NCBI GenBank assembly: GCA_036005125.1
Contig: DASYQV010000158.1
Span: 1 to 32,772, forward strand
Direction: 5' to 3'
Length of the DNA: 32,772 nt
DNA from: DASYQV01 sp036005125
GTDB lineage: Bacteria; Acidobacteriota; Vicinamibacteria; Vicinamibacterales; UBA2999
The position numbers were made by a program, and so were the translations under genes. Of this stretch, positions 18,401 to 26,813 are shown piece by piece (the first letter of the stretch is position 1; the number at the start of each line of letters is the position of its first letter). The notes under the pieces are model-generated. The model was not told the DNA's origin. It did not search any database and saw only the letters and a program-made list of their open reading frames with translations.

Positions 18401-19756
18401 ATGACTGAGTTGCTCCCCACGCTGAGGCTCGCCGGCCCCGTGGTCCTGGCGGAGATCGGCTGGATGAGCATGGGAATCGTCGACACCGTGATGGTCGGCC
18501 CTCTGGGGCCGGCGGCGATTGGCGCCGTCGGGATGAGCAGCTCGCTCTTCATCGCGGTCGCGATCTTCGGAATGGGCATCATGCTCGGCCTCGATACGCT
18601 CGTGGCCCAGTCGTACGGCGCGAACCGGCTCGATGATTGCGCCCGGTGGCTTCAGCACGGCACGTGTCTCGGGCTCGGCGTCGGGCCGCCGATCATGCTG
18701 CTGTGCTACGCGGGCCTGTCGACGATTGACTCATGGGGTCTGCACGCGGCGGTCCGCGACCTGGCGGCACCCTACCTCCGGGTGATCGTGCTGAGCACGC
18801 TGCCACTGCTGCTGTACGCGACATTCCGCAGGTACCTGCAAGGGATCCATCTCGTCCGGCCGGTGATGTATGCGCTCGTCACGGCCAATCTCGTCAACGC
18901 GCTGGCGAACTGGACGTTGATCTACGGCCGGCTTGGCGCGCCCGCGCTCGGCATCGAGGGTTCCGCGTGGGCGACCGTCCTCGCCCGCGTCTACATGGCG
19001 TTGTTTCTCTTCGTCACCATCCTGCGCGAGCACCGGCGACGGCGTGAGGTGCAGCCGCACGTGCCGTTCCGCTTCGATCCAGGCCGCGTTCGACGTCTCG
19101 TGACGCTGGGGGTCCCAGCGGCGGCGCAGGTGACGCTCGAAGTGGGTGTCTTTGCCGCAGCCAGCGCGCTCGCTGGACAGCTCGATCCGGTGTCGCTCGG
19201 GTCGCATCAGATCGCGCTCAACATCGCGGCGCTGGCCTTCATGGTGCCGCTTGGCGTGTCGTCGGCCGCCGCCGTTCGCGTCGGCCACGCGGTGGGCGCG
19301 CGCGACGTACACCGCGCTGTCCGCGGGGGATGGACGGCGCTGGCCGCCGGGGTTGTCATCATGGCGGGCGTCGGCACGTTGCTCCTTGTGTTCCCCGTGC
19401 CGATGCTACGGGTATTCACGAACGACCCGCAGGTGATCGACACCGGCGTCCGCCTGCTCGCCATCGCCGGCGCGTTTCAAGTGTTCGACGGCACGCAGGC
19501 AGTGGCCACGGGCGTCCTGCGAGGCATCGGCGACACGCGCACACCCATGATCATGAACGTCATCGGACACTGGGTGCTGGGGCTGCCAGCCGGTTATGTG
19601 CTTTGCTTCAGGCGTGGGTGGGGCGTTACCGGACTCTGGATTGGACTGTCGATCGGTCTGGTGTTCGTCGCGCTGCTCCTGACATTCGTCTGGCACCGGA
19701 AGACAGCCCGATTCCAGTTTCCGGAGCACGCGCCGGCGCTGCCGGATCTCTTGTAA
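18401..19756 (+). CDS. MATE-family multidrug/cation antiporter
   Basis: This is a 451-residue integral membrane protein with about 12 hydrophobic segments in two similar halves. The N-terminal TLRLAGPVVLAEIGWMSMGIVDTVMVG and the later VTLGVPAAAQVTLEVGVFAAASAL are characteristic MATE openings of each half. MATE proteins export cationic drugs or metabolites using Na+ or H+ gradients. The start codon ATG at 18401 directly follows a heptamer array. A role in exporting a product of the upstream terpene cluster is possible, but only from proximity. Confidence 0.94.
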   Translation: MTELLPTLRLAGPVVLAEIGWMSMGIVDTVMVGPLGPAAIGAVGMSSSLFIAVAIFGMGIMLGLDTLVAQSYGANRLDDCARWLQHGTCLGLGVGPPIMLLCYAGLSTIDSWGLHAAVRDLAAPYLRVIVLSTLPLLLYATFRRYLQGIHLVRPVMYALVTANLVNALANWTLIYGRLGAPALGIEGSAWATVLARVYMALFLFVTILREHRRRREVQPHVPFRFDPGRVRRLVTLGVPAAAQVTLEVGVFAAASALAGQLDPVSLGSHQIALNIAALAFMVPLGVSSAAAVRVGHAVGARDVHRAVRGGWTALAAGVVIMAGVGTLLLVFPVPMLRVFTNDPQVIDTGVRLLAIAGAFQVFDGTQAVATGVLRGIGDTRTPMIMNVIGHWVLGLPAGYVLCFRRGWGVTGLWIGLSIGLVFVALLLTFVWHRKTARFQFPEHAPALPDLL

Positions 19757-19885
19757 AGTGTAGAAGTGGAAAGTGGAAAGTGGAAAAGTAAGTTGAAAAG
19801 TGAGTCTGGCGCGAGCCGCGCGGCGAACACATGCACACTTTCCACTTGCTTCTCCACTTTCCACTTTTCCACTTTCCACTTTTGG
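19757..19885. repeat. Palindromic heptamer array (AGTGGAA family)
   Basis: The left half carries AGTGGAA units right after the MATE stop. The right half carries TTCCACT units just before the amidohydrolase start. The 18-mer at 19772-19789 is perfectly complementary to 19863-19880. A unique GC-rich spacer lies between the halves. Confidence 0.88.
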
Positions 19886-19887
19886 CC

Positions 19888-20796
19888 ATGATCTGCGACG
19901 CACACTGCCATTTCTTCTCGACACGGTTCTTCGACACGCTTGCGCGTCAGCGCGGCGGCTCCGACACAGGCGAGAGTCTGACGCGTGAGCTTGGATGGGA
20001 AGCGCCGGGGACCGACGAATCGCTCGCGGATCGCTGGGCGGGGGAGCTCGACGCGCGTGGGGTTTCACGGGCGGTGCTCATCGCCAGCGTGCCGGGAGAC
20101 GAGACATCGGTTGCGGCGGCCGTCCGGAAACATCCAACGCGATTGGTCGGCTTCTTCATGCTCGATCCGACCGCGCCCGACGCGCCGGGCCGCGCGCGCC
20201 ACGCGCTGACCGAGCTGGCATTGAGCGGCATCTGCATGTTCCCGGCGATGCACCACGTCGCGCTCCACGACGAGCGCGTCGCGCGGATCGTCGAAGTGGC
20301 CGCGGCACACCCGGGAACGGCGGTGTTCGTGCACTGCGGCGTGCTGTCGGTCGGCGTTCGCCGGAAGCTCGGGCTGCCAAGCCGGTTCGACATGCGGCTT
20401 GGTCAGCCGCTCGATCTGCACCGGCTCGCGACGACGTTCCCGAGCGTGCCGTTCGTCATTCCGCACTTCGGAGCCGGCCTGCTGCGCGAGGCGCTGATGG
20501 TTGCCGACGTCTGCGCCAACGTGTACCTCGACACATCGAGCTCCAACAACTGGATCCGGTACAGCCCCGGCCTCACGCTCGACGCGGTGTTCCGGCAGGC
20601 GGTCCAGGTCCTCGGCGCATCACGACTGCTGTTCGGCACCGATTCCTCGTTCTTCCCACGCGGGTGGCAGACGGGAATCCTCCAGGAGCAGAAGCGGATC
20701 GTGGAGGGGCTCGGCGTGAGCGCCGACGACCAGGCGCTCATCTTCGGCGGCAATTTCAAACGGATGTTTCACCGGATGGCGATTCTTGATTCTTGA
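19888..20796 (+). CDS. ACMSD-like amidohydrolase
   Basis: This is a 302-residue TIM-barrel metal-dependent hydrolase of the amidohydrolase_2 (ACMSD-like) family. The opening MICDAHCHFF gives the HxH metal motif (H6, H8). FVHCGV and FVIPHFGAG supply further histidines. FGTDSSFFPRG carries the aspartate that closes the site. Members decarboxylate or hydrolyse aromatic acids and related compounds. The open frame reaches back to 19831, but those 19 residues (HTFHLLLHFPLFHFPLL) are translated heptamer repeats, so I use the ATG at 19888. The last residues (ILDS) are supplied by the next array. Substrate unknown. Confidence 0.92.
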   Translation: MICDAHCHFFSTRFFDTLARQRGGSDTGESLTRELGWEAPGTDESLADRWAGELDARGVSRAVLIASVPGDETSVAAAVRKHPTRLVGFFMLDPTAPDAPGRARHALTELALSGICMFPAMHHVALHDERVARIVEVAAAHPGTAVFVHCGVLSVGVRRKLGLPSRFDMRLGQPLDLHRLATTFPSVPFVIPHFGAGLLREALMVADVCANVYLDTSSSNNWIRYSPGLTLDAVFRQAVQVLGASRLLFGTDSSFFPRGWQTGILQEQKRIVEGLGVSADDQALIFGGNFKRMFHRMAILDS

Positions 20797-20869
20797 ATCT
20801 CGATTCTTGATTTGATTTGTCGAATCAGCCCCGTCAAATCCTGAATCAGGAATCAGGAATCATGAATGG
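20783..20869. repeat. Palindromic heptamer array (GATTCTT family)
   Basis: ATTCTTG-type units follow the amidohydrolase stop. They give way, after CAGCCCCG, to ATCAGGA and ATCATGA units, roughly the reverse complement. The array supplies the amidohydrolase C-terminal codons. A clean ribosome site (GGAGG near 20879) follows before the next gene. Confidence 0.8.
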
Positions 20870-20890
20870 CCAGTACTTGGAGGCTGCGGG

Positions 20891-21859
20891 ATGAAGGCGA
20901 TCGTCGTACGCGAGTTCGGGGGACCGGACGTGATGAAGCTGGAGGAGCTGCCGGATCCCTCACCCGGACCGCAGCAGGTGCTCGTGCGCGTCCGCGCGGC
21001 GGGCGTCAACCCTGTGGAAACGTACATCCGGGCGGGTTCCTACGCACGCCTGCCGTCGCTTCCGTATATTCCGGGCACCGACTTCGCAGGCACGATCGAA
21101 GCCGTCGGCAGCGAGGTGAAGAAATTCAAACCGGGCGATCGCGTCTACGGCCACGGTGTGACGCGCGGTCAGGGCGCATATGCCGAGCGGGTCGCGTGGG
21201 ATGCGGCCCTCGTGCAGCCGCTGCCGGACCGCGTCTCGTTCCAGCAGGGCGCGGCGCTCGGCGTGCCGTACGGCACGGCGTGGCGGGCGTTGTTGCTCCG
21301 CGCACACGCCCGAGCCGGCGAGACGGTGCTGGTCCACGGCGCGAGCGGAGGCACCGGTACGGCCACGGTGCAGATCGCACGCGCCCAGGGGCTCACCGTG
21401 ATCGGGACCGCGGGCACCGATGAGGGACTGGAGCTCGTGCGCCGCCAGGGCGCGCATCACGCGCTCAATCATCGCAGCGCGAATTATGTCGACCAGGTGA
21501 TGCCGCTCACGGGGGGACGCGGCGTCGATGTGATCATCGAGATGCTCGCGAACGTCAACCTCGATCGCGACCTCGACATGCTCGCGCTCCGCGGGCGCGT
21601 GGTCGTCGTCGGCAACCGCGGGCGCATCGAGATCGATCCGCGGAAGGCCATGGGGAAGGATTCAGAGATCCGCGGCATGACGCTGTTCAACGCGTCGCCA
21701 GAGGAGCTCGCGGGCATTCACGCAGGAATCGGCGCCGGCCTCGAGCTCGGCACCCTCAATCCGGTCGTCGGCCGGGAGTTTCCGCTCGCCGACGCCACCA
21801 AAGCGCACGTTGCGGTGATGGAGCCGGGCGCTTTCGGGAAGATCGTCCTGATCCCGTAG
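20891..21859 (+). CDS. NADPH:quinone reductase (zeta-crystallin-like MDR)
   Basis: This is a 322-residue medium-chain dehydrogenase/reductase of the quinone oxidoreductase type. The N-terminal GroES-like domain begins MKAIVVREFGGPDVMKLEEL, with AAGVNPVETYIRAG and PYIPGTDFAGTI. The NADPH-binding motif VHGASGGTGTATVQ is in the middle. No structural zinc cysteines are present, as expected for QOR. It should reduce quinones or activated alkenes with NADPH. The start at ATG 20891 is supported by GGAGG about 8 bases upstream. It ends at a TAG that is the first unit of a large inverted heptamer array. It is convergent with the thioredoxin-type gene. Confidence 0.94.
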   Translation: MKAIVVREFGGPDVMKLEELPDPSPGPQQVLVRVRAAGVNPVETYIRAGSYARLPSLPYIPGTDFAGTIEAVGSEVKKFKPGDRVYGHGVTRGQGAYAERVAWDAALVQPLPDRVSFQQGAALGVPYGTAWRALLLRAHARAGETVLVHGASGGTGTATVQIARAQGLTVIGTAGTDEGLELVRRQGAHHALNHRSANYVDQVMPLTGGRGVDVIIEMLANVNLDRDLDMLALRGRVVVVGNRGRIEIDPRKAMGKDSEIRGMTLFNASPEELAGIHAGIGAGLELGTLNPVVGREFPLADATKAHVAVMEPGAFGKIVLIP

Positions 21860-22136
21860 GTCAAAGGTCAAAGGTCAAAGGTCAAAAGTGAGGTCAAAGG
21901 TTCAAGTAAAGGTTAAGGTTAAGGTTAAGGTTATAGGTCACAGGTTCAGGTAAAGGCAAAGGTAAAGGTAAAGGTAAAGGTAAAGGTGAAGGTTATGGCA
22001 GATGTGTCAGTCGACAGTGCATCTTCTTCGACCGGCCTTGGACCTGCACCTTGGACCTGACTTTGACCTGTGACTTTTGACCTCACTTTTGACCTTTGAC
22101 CTTTGACCTTTGACCTTTGACCTTTGACCTTTGACC
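21859..22136. repeat. Giant palindromic heptamer array with 40-bp perfect arms
   Basis: The complete gap between two convergent genes is repetitive. 21859-21898 (GGTCAAA units) is a perfect reverse complement of 22076-22115. Inside lie GGTTAA and GGTAAA hexamer runs (about 21900-21990), a short unique centre near 21997-22030, then TTTGACC units. Seven head-to-tail TTTGACC copies cover 22087-22136. Both flanking genes, read on their own strands, end TAG followed by GTCAAAGGTCAAAGG. It may act as a two-way transcription terminator. Confidence 0.95.
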
Positions 22137-23158
22137 TATCGACGCTCCAACTCCTCGTCGATGATGTCGACGAAGCTCTCGTACGGCACCGCGCCGGCGA
22201 CGAGACGGCCGTTGATGTAGATGGAGGGCGTTGAGCTGACGCCCAGCTGCTCGCCCTGACCCATGCCCTCGCGAACGCGGTTTCTGTACTTGCCCGACTC
22301 GAGGCACGAGTCGAACGCGGCCGCGTTCAGGCCGAGATCCACTGCATGCTTCTTCAGCGAGTCGGGCTGCAGCGCCTGCTGATTGGCGAAGAGTCTGTCG
22401 TGGAACTCCCAGTACTTCCCCTGATCCCCCGCGCAGTGCGCCGCCTCGGCCGCCTTGAACGCCTGCGGGTGAATCTGTGTGAGCGGGAAGTCCTTCCAGA
22501 CGAACTTGACGCGCTGCCCGTACGTCTCGCGGATTTTCTCGAGGGTCGGCGTCACGCGGCCACAGAACGGACACTGATAGTCCGAGAATTCGACGATGGT
22601 GACGGGCGCGCCGGCGTTGCCGCGAACCGGGTCGCTCGAGGCAATCTCCACCGCGAAGCGGGGGGGATCGATCATCGTGCGGATCGGCGGTCCGGCCTTG
22701 CGCAGGTCCGCGACGAGCGACGCACGCGCGGCGGCCCTCTTCTGCTGGTCGAGAAAGTTGCGAATCGGGCCGCGCATGTCGGCGAGCGGCTTGCCCTGCA
22801 GCTGCCCTTTGTTCTGCTCGTAAAACGCCTCAATCTCGGCATCGGTGACGGGTTTGTTCCGTTTCCCGACCTCGTCCCTCGTGTACTCGTCGGCGCTGAC
22901 GCCGCGCGCCTTGGCCGCCTGCTCGATGAGCATGTCGGCAATGATGCGGTCGAGCGCCTGCTTGCGCCCGTCGTAGAGAGTCTGCCACGCGCGCACGTGC
23001 TCGGCCGGCTCGGCCTTTTTCCACGCTTCGTCCACGTCCTTCAGTGTGATGACGCGGTCGCCTACCCGCGCGGCCACGTCCGCCGGCTGCTGCCCGCTGA
23101 TCATCGCCGACGCGCCCAGCGCGAACGCGACGAGCCAGGACTGGAAGATCTTCGGCAT
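22136..23158 (-). CDS. Periplasmic DsbA-like thioredoxin with SurA-like N-terminus
   Basis: This is a 340-residue exported protein. A signal peptide covers residues 1 to about 22 (SWLVAFALGASAMISG). Residues about 25-150 resemble the SurA N-terminal chaperone region (VAARVGDRVITLKDVDEAW ... IADMLIEQAAKARGVS). Residues about 175-335 form a thioredoxin_4/DsbA domain with the redox pair C196-PF-C199 (DYQCPFCGR) and cis-proline in SSTPSIYI. Two more cysteines (AHCAGD, DSCLES) fit this family. It likely forms or shuffles disulfides in the envelope. It lies 63 bp after an ABM-domain gene on the same strand. Its 3' end abuts the giant palindrome. Confidence 0.92.
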   Translation of the reverse strand: MPKIFQSWLVAFALGASAMISGQQPADVAARVGDRVITLKDVDEAWKKAEPAEHVRAWQTLYDGRKQALDRIIADMLIEQAAKARGVSADEYTRDEVGKRNKPVTDAEIEAFYEQNKGQLQGKPLADMRGPIRNFLDQQKRAAARASLVADLRKAGPPIRTMIDPPRFAVEIASSDPVRGNAGAPVTIVEFSDYQCPFCGRVTPTLEKIRETYGQRVKFVWKDFPLTQIHPQAFKAAEAAHCAGDQGKYWEFHDRLFANQQALQPDSLKKHAVDLGLNAAAFDSCLESGKYRNRVREGMGQGEQLGVSSTPSIYINGRLVAGAVPYESFVDIIDEELERR

Positions 23159-23221
23159 CGGATCATCTCGCTGTTCTGTCTGTCATTCCGCTGCGCATTC
23201 CGCGTGCGCACCGACCGGCAC

Positions 23222-23515
23222 TCAAACCAGGTGATAGCGCTGAATCTCGGGAGGGAGCTCCAGGAGATCGGTGACCTGCTCAATGGCTTTCTTCATATGG
23301 TCCGTGGCGAGGTGCTGATCCAGCGAACGGTCGTGTTCCCAGCGTTCGACGACACAGAAATCGCAATGATCGGCCGGGTTCTGGAGCAAATCGTACTGAT
23401 AGCACCCGAGCTCGCGGCGCGTGGGCGCGACCAGACCGACAAGCGCGGCCTTCACCGCCTCCTCCTTGCCTTCCTTGGCGCGGAAGCGCGCGACCACATG
23501 AACAGTGGCTGCCAC
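23222..23515 (-). CDS. ABM-domain monooxygenase-like protein
   Basis: This 97-residue ferredoxin-like alpha/beta protein belongs to the antibiotic biosynthesis monooxygenase (YgiN-like) family. Typical blocks are VHVVARFRAKEGKEEAVKAA, GCYQYDLLQNPADHCDFCVV and ERWEHDRSLDQHLATDHMKK. Members dimerise and oxidise quinols or similar compounds without a cofactor, or serve as small-molecule sensors. It precedes the thioredoxin-type gene. A link to quinone chemistry, for example with the quinone reductase across the palindrome, is only positional. Confidence 0.92.
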   Translation of the reverse strand: MAATVHVVARFRAKEGKEEAVKAALVGLVAPTRRELGCYQYDLLQNPADHCDFCVVERWEHDRSLDQHLATDHMKKAIEQVTDLLELPPEIQRYHLV

Positions 23516-23586
23516 TTGGCCTTACCTCATCGATGAAACACGCGGACCGTCGTACGAGACATGCTTCACCCAAAATACCTCACTTC

Positions 23587-23713
23587 GGTCTCTCGTGAAC
23601 CCGAGACAACGGAGACGAAGGAGGAAACGGAAGTACACAGAGAAGCGAAGAAACAGAGACGGGGACCAGAGGTTCGTTCTCCATTTCTCTGAGCGTCTGT
23701 GTTGAACCGTCAC
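23587..23713. repeat. Degenerate palindromic repeat (CACAGAGAA type)
   Basis: The gap between the ABM gene and the HupE-like gene contains GGAGACGAAGG, ACACAGAGAAGCG and AAACAGAGAC, then TTTCTCTGAGCGTCTGTGTT. It looks like a decayed relative of the element at 2341-2460. Pairing is imperfect. Confidence 0.45.
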
Positions 23714-23741
23714 CTCCGCCTGCTCCGTGCTCTCGCCCGCT

Positions 23742-25139
23742 CTACGAGTGCCCGGGCTCCTCTGCCCTCACCGTCGCATCCGGCTCCTTGCTTTTTCGTT
23801 CCGCCGGAGGTCCAAGCATCTCGAAAATCAGCCAGTAGAGTCCCGCCGCCACCAGGAGCAGCATCAGCACGCGCAGGATGCCCGCCAGGAACACGGTGTC
23901 GAACACCGGCCACCGGAACTGGAATTGCGCCAGCCGCGCGGCCCGGTCGGCCATCCAGTGCCAGCCGGTGTGAACGATGAGCGCCGACATGACCACCGTC
24001 CCCAGTCGTTCGGCCACGACGTATCGGAACAGGAGCTCCAGCGCCGGAATGAACAGCACGAGAACGAGCACCTGTCCAAGCTCGATACCGACGTTGAATG
24101 CGAGCAGCGACGTCAGGGCGTGCGACCCGGCGAACTGCAGCGACTCGTTCAGCGCGAAGGAGAAGCCGAATCCGTGTGCCAGCCCGAACCCGAACGTGAT
24201 CAGCCATCGCCGCTTGAGCCCGGGCGAGATGATGTTCTCGAGCGCGATGTAGACGATCGAGATGGCGATGAGCGTCTCGACAAGCGGCGGGAACCACAAG
24301 GCGTCGGGAGCGATGCCCAAGGCAGACCCGATGAGCGTGATCGTGTGCGCTACGGTAAACGAGGTCACCATGGCGACGAGCGGACCAAATCGCCGGAAAG
24401 GGATCACCACGCACAACAGGAACAACAGGTGGTCCATTCCGTCGACGATGTGATAGAAACCGAGCCCGACGAACTGCAGCGCAGCCTGATGCCAGCGCGG
24501 ATCGAGTCTGACGATCCCCGGGTTGCCGGTGAACTCGAACGCGCGCACGGCGCCTCCCGGCGCCATGAACCGCAGGACGGTGACCACCCGTTGCCCGAGC
24601 CGCTCGACGCCGGGACGGACGGAAAACTGCGAGCTGTCGGACTCGATCGGGTACTCCAGCAGCACGTCGAGTAGGCCCTGTTCCCAGTACAGCTCCGTAT
24701 CTACCGGCAACCGCGGGCCTGTGAGGATGTGGGCGAGCGCCTCGTCATATGAGGTAAACGACCGATCGGAGGGCAGGGACACGCGGACGGCCGCGATCTG
24801 TGGGGCCGGCAGTCGTCGATCGTTCTCGTACAACTCGATGGCGTCGGTGAGCCACAGGGTCGTCGCGTTGCGAAGCGGGTCTTCGACGCGCGCGAGATCG
24901 AGGAATCCAGGACCGCGTCTCGGGAACTCCACGTCCCGCAAGCCCGACATCGGCACGCGAAGAAGCAGGCGAAGCTGCTTTCCCTCGGCGCGGACGAACG
25001 CCTGGAGCGTGATGTCGAAGGGCACATCGTGAGCGGCGGCTCCAGGCGGCAGGCCGAGCGCCAACACCGTCGTCAGGACGGCGATCACCTGCGGGACGAC
25101 GAGCGTTTTCCGGCCCCAGTGCACAACCCCTCGTCTCAT
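23742..25139 (-). CDS. HupE/UreJ-like membrane protein
   Basis: This is a 465-residue protein. A signal peptide (TLVVPQVIAVLTTVLALGLPPGAAA, then HD) leads into a soluble extracytoplasmic domain of about 190 residues. A C-terminal HupE/UreJ_2 membrane domain follows, with GFYHIVDGMDHLLFLL, SFTVAHTITLIGSALG, FGFGLAHGFGFSFAL and FNVGIELGQVLVL. The histidines in these segments are those typical of this nickel/cobalt-transporter-like family. Metal transport is inferred from the family. No hydrogenase or urease gene is near. I chose ATG 25139; an upstream ATG at 25238 would add 33 residues before the signal peptide. Confidence 0.9.
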   Translation of the reverse strand: MRRGVVHWGRKTLVVPQVIAVLTTVLALGLPPGAAAHDVPFDITLQAFVRAEGKQLRLLLRVPMSGLRDVEFPRRGPGFLDLARVEDPLRNATTLWLTDAIELYENDRRLPAPQIAAVRVSLPSDRSFTSYDEALAHILTGPRLPVDTELYWEQGLLDVLLEYPIESDSSQFSVRPGVERLGQRVVTVLRFMAPGGAVRAFEFTGNPGIVRLDPRWHQAALQFVGLGFYHIVDGMDHLLFLLCVVIPFRRFGPLVAMVTSFTVAHTITLIGSALGIAPDALWFPPLVETLIAISIVYIALENIISPGLKRRWLITFGFGLAHGFGFSFALNESLQFAGSHALTSLLAFNVGIELGQVLVLVLFIPALELLFRYVVAERLGTVVMSALIVHTGWHWMADRAARLAQFQFRWPVFDTVFLAGILRVLMLLLVAAGLYWLIFEMLGPPAERKSKEPDATVRAEEPGHS

Positions 25140-25405
25140 CGAGCGAGCGAACGCCGATGCAGCATATACTTGTCGCCCTCGGCGCGGAGCGAGCCGTACA
25201 ACGGGCTCAAGCATGGAGCATTTGACCCGGAAGCGCAATCTCGCACGCCGACGAGCTTGGCCGCAACATACAAGGGCAGGCGTCAGCAGAATTCGTGTAT
25301 AAGGGGCAGTGGTACCCAGAGAGCCAGGGCACGGCCCCGGTCTTCGAGCCAGGTCGCTCGAGCCTGGTGCCTTAACGCGGTAGAGCAGGGGAGGACGAGA
25401 CGACT
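25140..25405. promoter_or_regulatory. Divergent intergenic region
   Basis: This 266-bp gap separates the HupE-like gene (minus) and the NHL propeller (plus), so promoters for both should lie here. I see no array, hairpin or convincing -35/-10 pair. GGGGAGG at about 25388-25394 is a possible ribosome site for the gene at 25406, though 11 bases from it. Confidence 0.3.
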
Positions 25406-26632
25406 ATGAAGCGGAACCTCCTGATAGGCGTGACGTTTGTCGCGGTGATGGTGATGCTCGGAATCGGTCAGGCTACGCTCGAAAGGGCCGCCGCTCAGTC
25501 GAAGAGTGGCCAGGCGCCCCTCTTCGAGGTGGACCCGTTGTGGCCGAAGCCGCTGCCGAATCACTGGCTCCTCGGTTCGACCATCGGCGTGTGGGTCGAC
25601 GACCAGGAGCACGTCTGGATTATTCATCGGAGCTCGGCCACCCTCAATGAGCGCGAACGAGGGGCGGAAGTCAATCCGCCCACCGGCGAGTGCTGCGCGG
25701 GGGCGCCGCCCGTCCTCGAGTTCGATCAGGCCGGCAACCTCCTCAGACATTGGGGTGGGCCGGGACAAGGCTACGAGTGGCCGGACTCGAATCACGGGAT
25801 CTTCGTCGATCACACGGGCTCCGTATGGGTTGGTGGAAACGGCGGCCCTGACCAGCACGTCCTGAAGTTCACCAAGGACGGCAAGTTCCTCCTGCAGTCG
25901 GGCAAGAAGGGCGCGCGACCCGGCCCTCCAGGCAAGAACAACCAGCCCACGTGGCTTCCGGATAGCAACGACCCGTCGAACTTTGGTCGCGTCGCCAAGA
26001 TCTTCGTCGAGCCGAAGGCCAACGAGGCGTACATTTCCGACGGCTACTTCAACAAGCGCGTCGCCGTGCTCGACGGGAACAGCGGGAAGATCAAGCGGTT
26101 CTGGGGCGCGTACGGGAACAAACCCGACGACACGCCGCTTGGACCGTACAATCCGGACGCGCCGCCGGCGCAGCAGTTCCGCGGCCCGGTGCACTGCGCC
26201 GATGTCTCGAACGACGGCTTCGTGTACGTGTGCGATCGCGGCGCCGACCGGATCCAGGTCTTCACGAAGGACGGCAAGTTCGTGAAGGAGGGGTTCGTCG
26301 CGAAGCGCTCCCTCGGCGAGGGATCGACGTGGGACATCGCGTTCTCGAGGGACAGGGAGCAGCGGTATCTCTTCGTGGCCGATGGGCGCAATCAAAAGGT
26401 GCGGATCCTGATGCGCGACACGCTCGAGGAGTTGACGAACTTCGGCGACGGCGGTCGGCAGCCAGGCCAGTTCTTTGGCGTCCACAGCATCGCCACCGAC
26501 TCGAAGGGCAACATCTATACGACCGAGACCTACGAAGGGAAACGCGTCCAGAGGTTCGTGTACAAGGGCATGGGACCGGTTCGGACCATGAACCAGGGCG
26601 TGATCTGGCCGCGCCGTTCGACGTCAAATTGA
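25406..26632 (+). CDS. Secreted NHL-repeat beta-propeller protein
   Basis: This is a 408-residue exported protein with a signal peptide (LLIGVTFVAVMVMLGIGQA) and about six NHL-type blades. Recurring motifs are GIFVDHTGSVWVGG, HVLKFTKDGKFLLQSG, NEAYISDGYFNKRVAVLDG, VYVCDRGADRIQVFTKDGKF and HSIATDSKGNIYTTETYEGKRVQRF. It resembles peptidylglycine-lyase-like propellers but no catalytic residues can be assigned with confidence. Vicinamibacterales carry many copies. A role in binding or extracellular hydrolysis is possible. A REP-like repeat cluster follows it. Confidence 0.9.
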   Translation: MKRNLLIGVTFVAVMVMLGIGQATLERAAAQSKSGQAPLFEVDPLWPKPLPNHWLLGSTIGVWVDDQEHVWIIHRSSATLNERERGAEVNPPTGECCAGAPPVLEFDQAGNLLRHWGGPGQGYEWPDSNHGIFVDHTGSVWVGGNGGPDQHVLKFTKDGKFLLQSGKKGARPGPPGKNNQPTWLPDSNDPSNFGRVAKIFVEPKANEAYISDGYFNKRVAVLDGNSGKIKRFWGAYGNKPDDTPLGPYNPDAPPAQQFRGPVHCADVSNDGFVYVCDRGADRIQVFTKDGKFVKEGFVAKRSLGEGSTWDIAFSRDREQRYLFVADGRNQKVRILMRDTLEELTNFGDGGRQPGQFFGVHSIATDSKGNIYTTETYEGKRVQRFVYKGMGPVRTMNQGVIWPRRSTSN

Positions 26633-26640
26633 AGTAATAC

Positions 26641-26755
26641 GTACGTAGGCCGCATCTTTAGATGCGGCCTCGCCCGTTATGCGGTCGCATAACGAGTACA
26701 AAATTCGCGTGTGTGGCCGCATAAGCGGCTAAAGACCCGGCCTGCGTACATGAGC
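26641..26755. repeat. REP-like hairpin cluster
   Basis: Three stems lie in tandem. AGGCCGCATCT (26647-26657) pairs with 26660-26670 around TT. CGTTATGCG (26675-26683) pairs with 26686-26694. GCCGC-ATAA-GCGGC lies near 26716-26730. The first is nearly identical to two hairpins at 30338-30404. A GACCCGGCC stretch near 26740 is the inverse of GGCCGGGTC at 30362-30370. It is a composite dispersed repeat. Confidence 0.85.
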
Positions 26756-26813
26756 GCTGGCCCACCTCCGCTGCATGTGTCACTCGGCAGGGCGACATGC
26801 TAAGCTCGGACGT

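Noticed and set aside
21859..22136. CRISPR array or tandem satellite
   Set aside because: The repeat is 6-8 bases long, has no spacers and is inverted in its second half. No cas genes are near.
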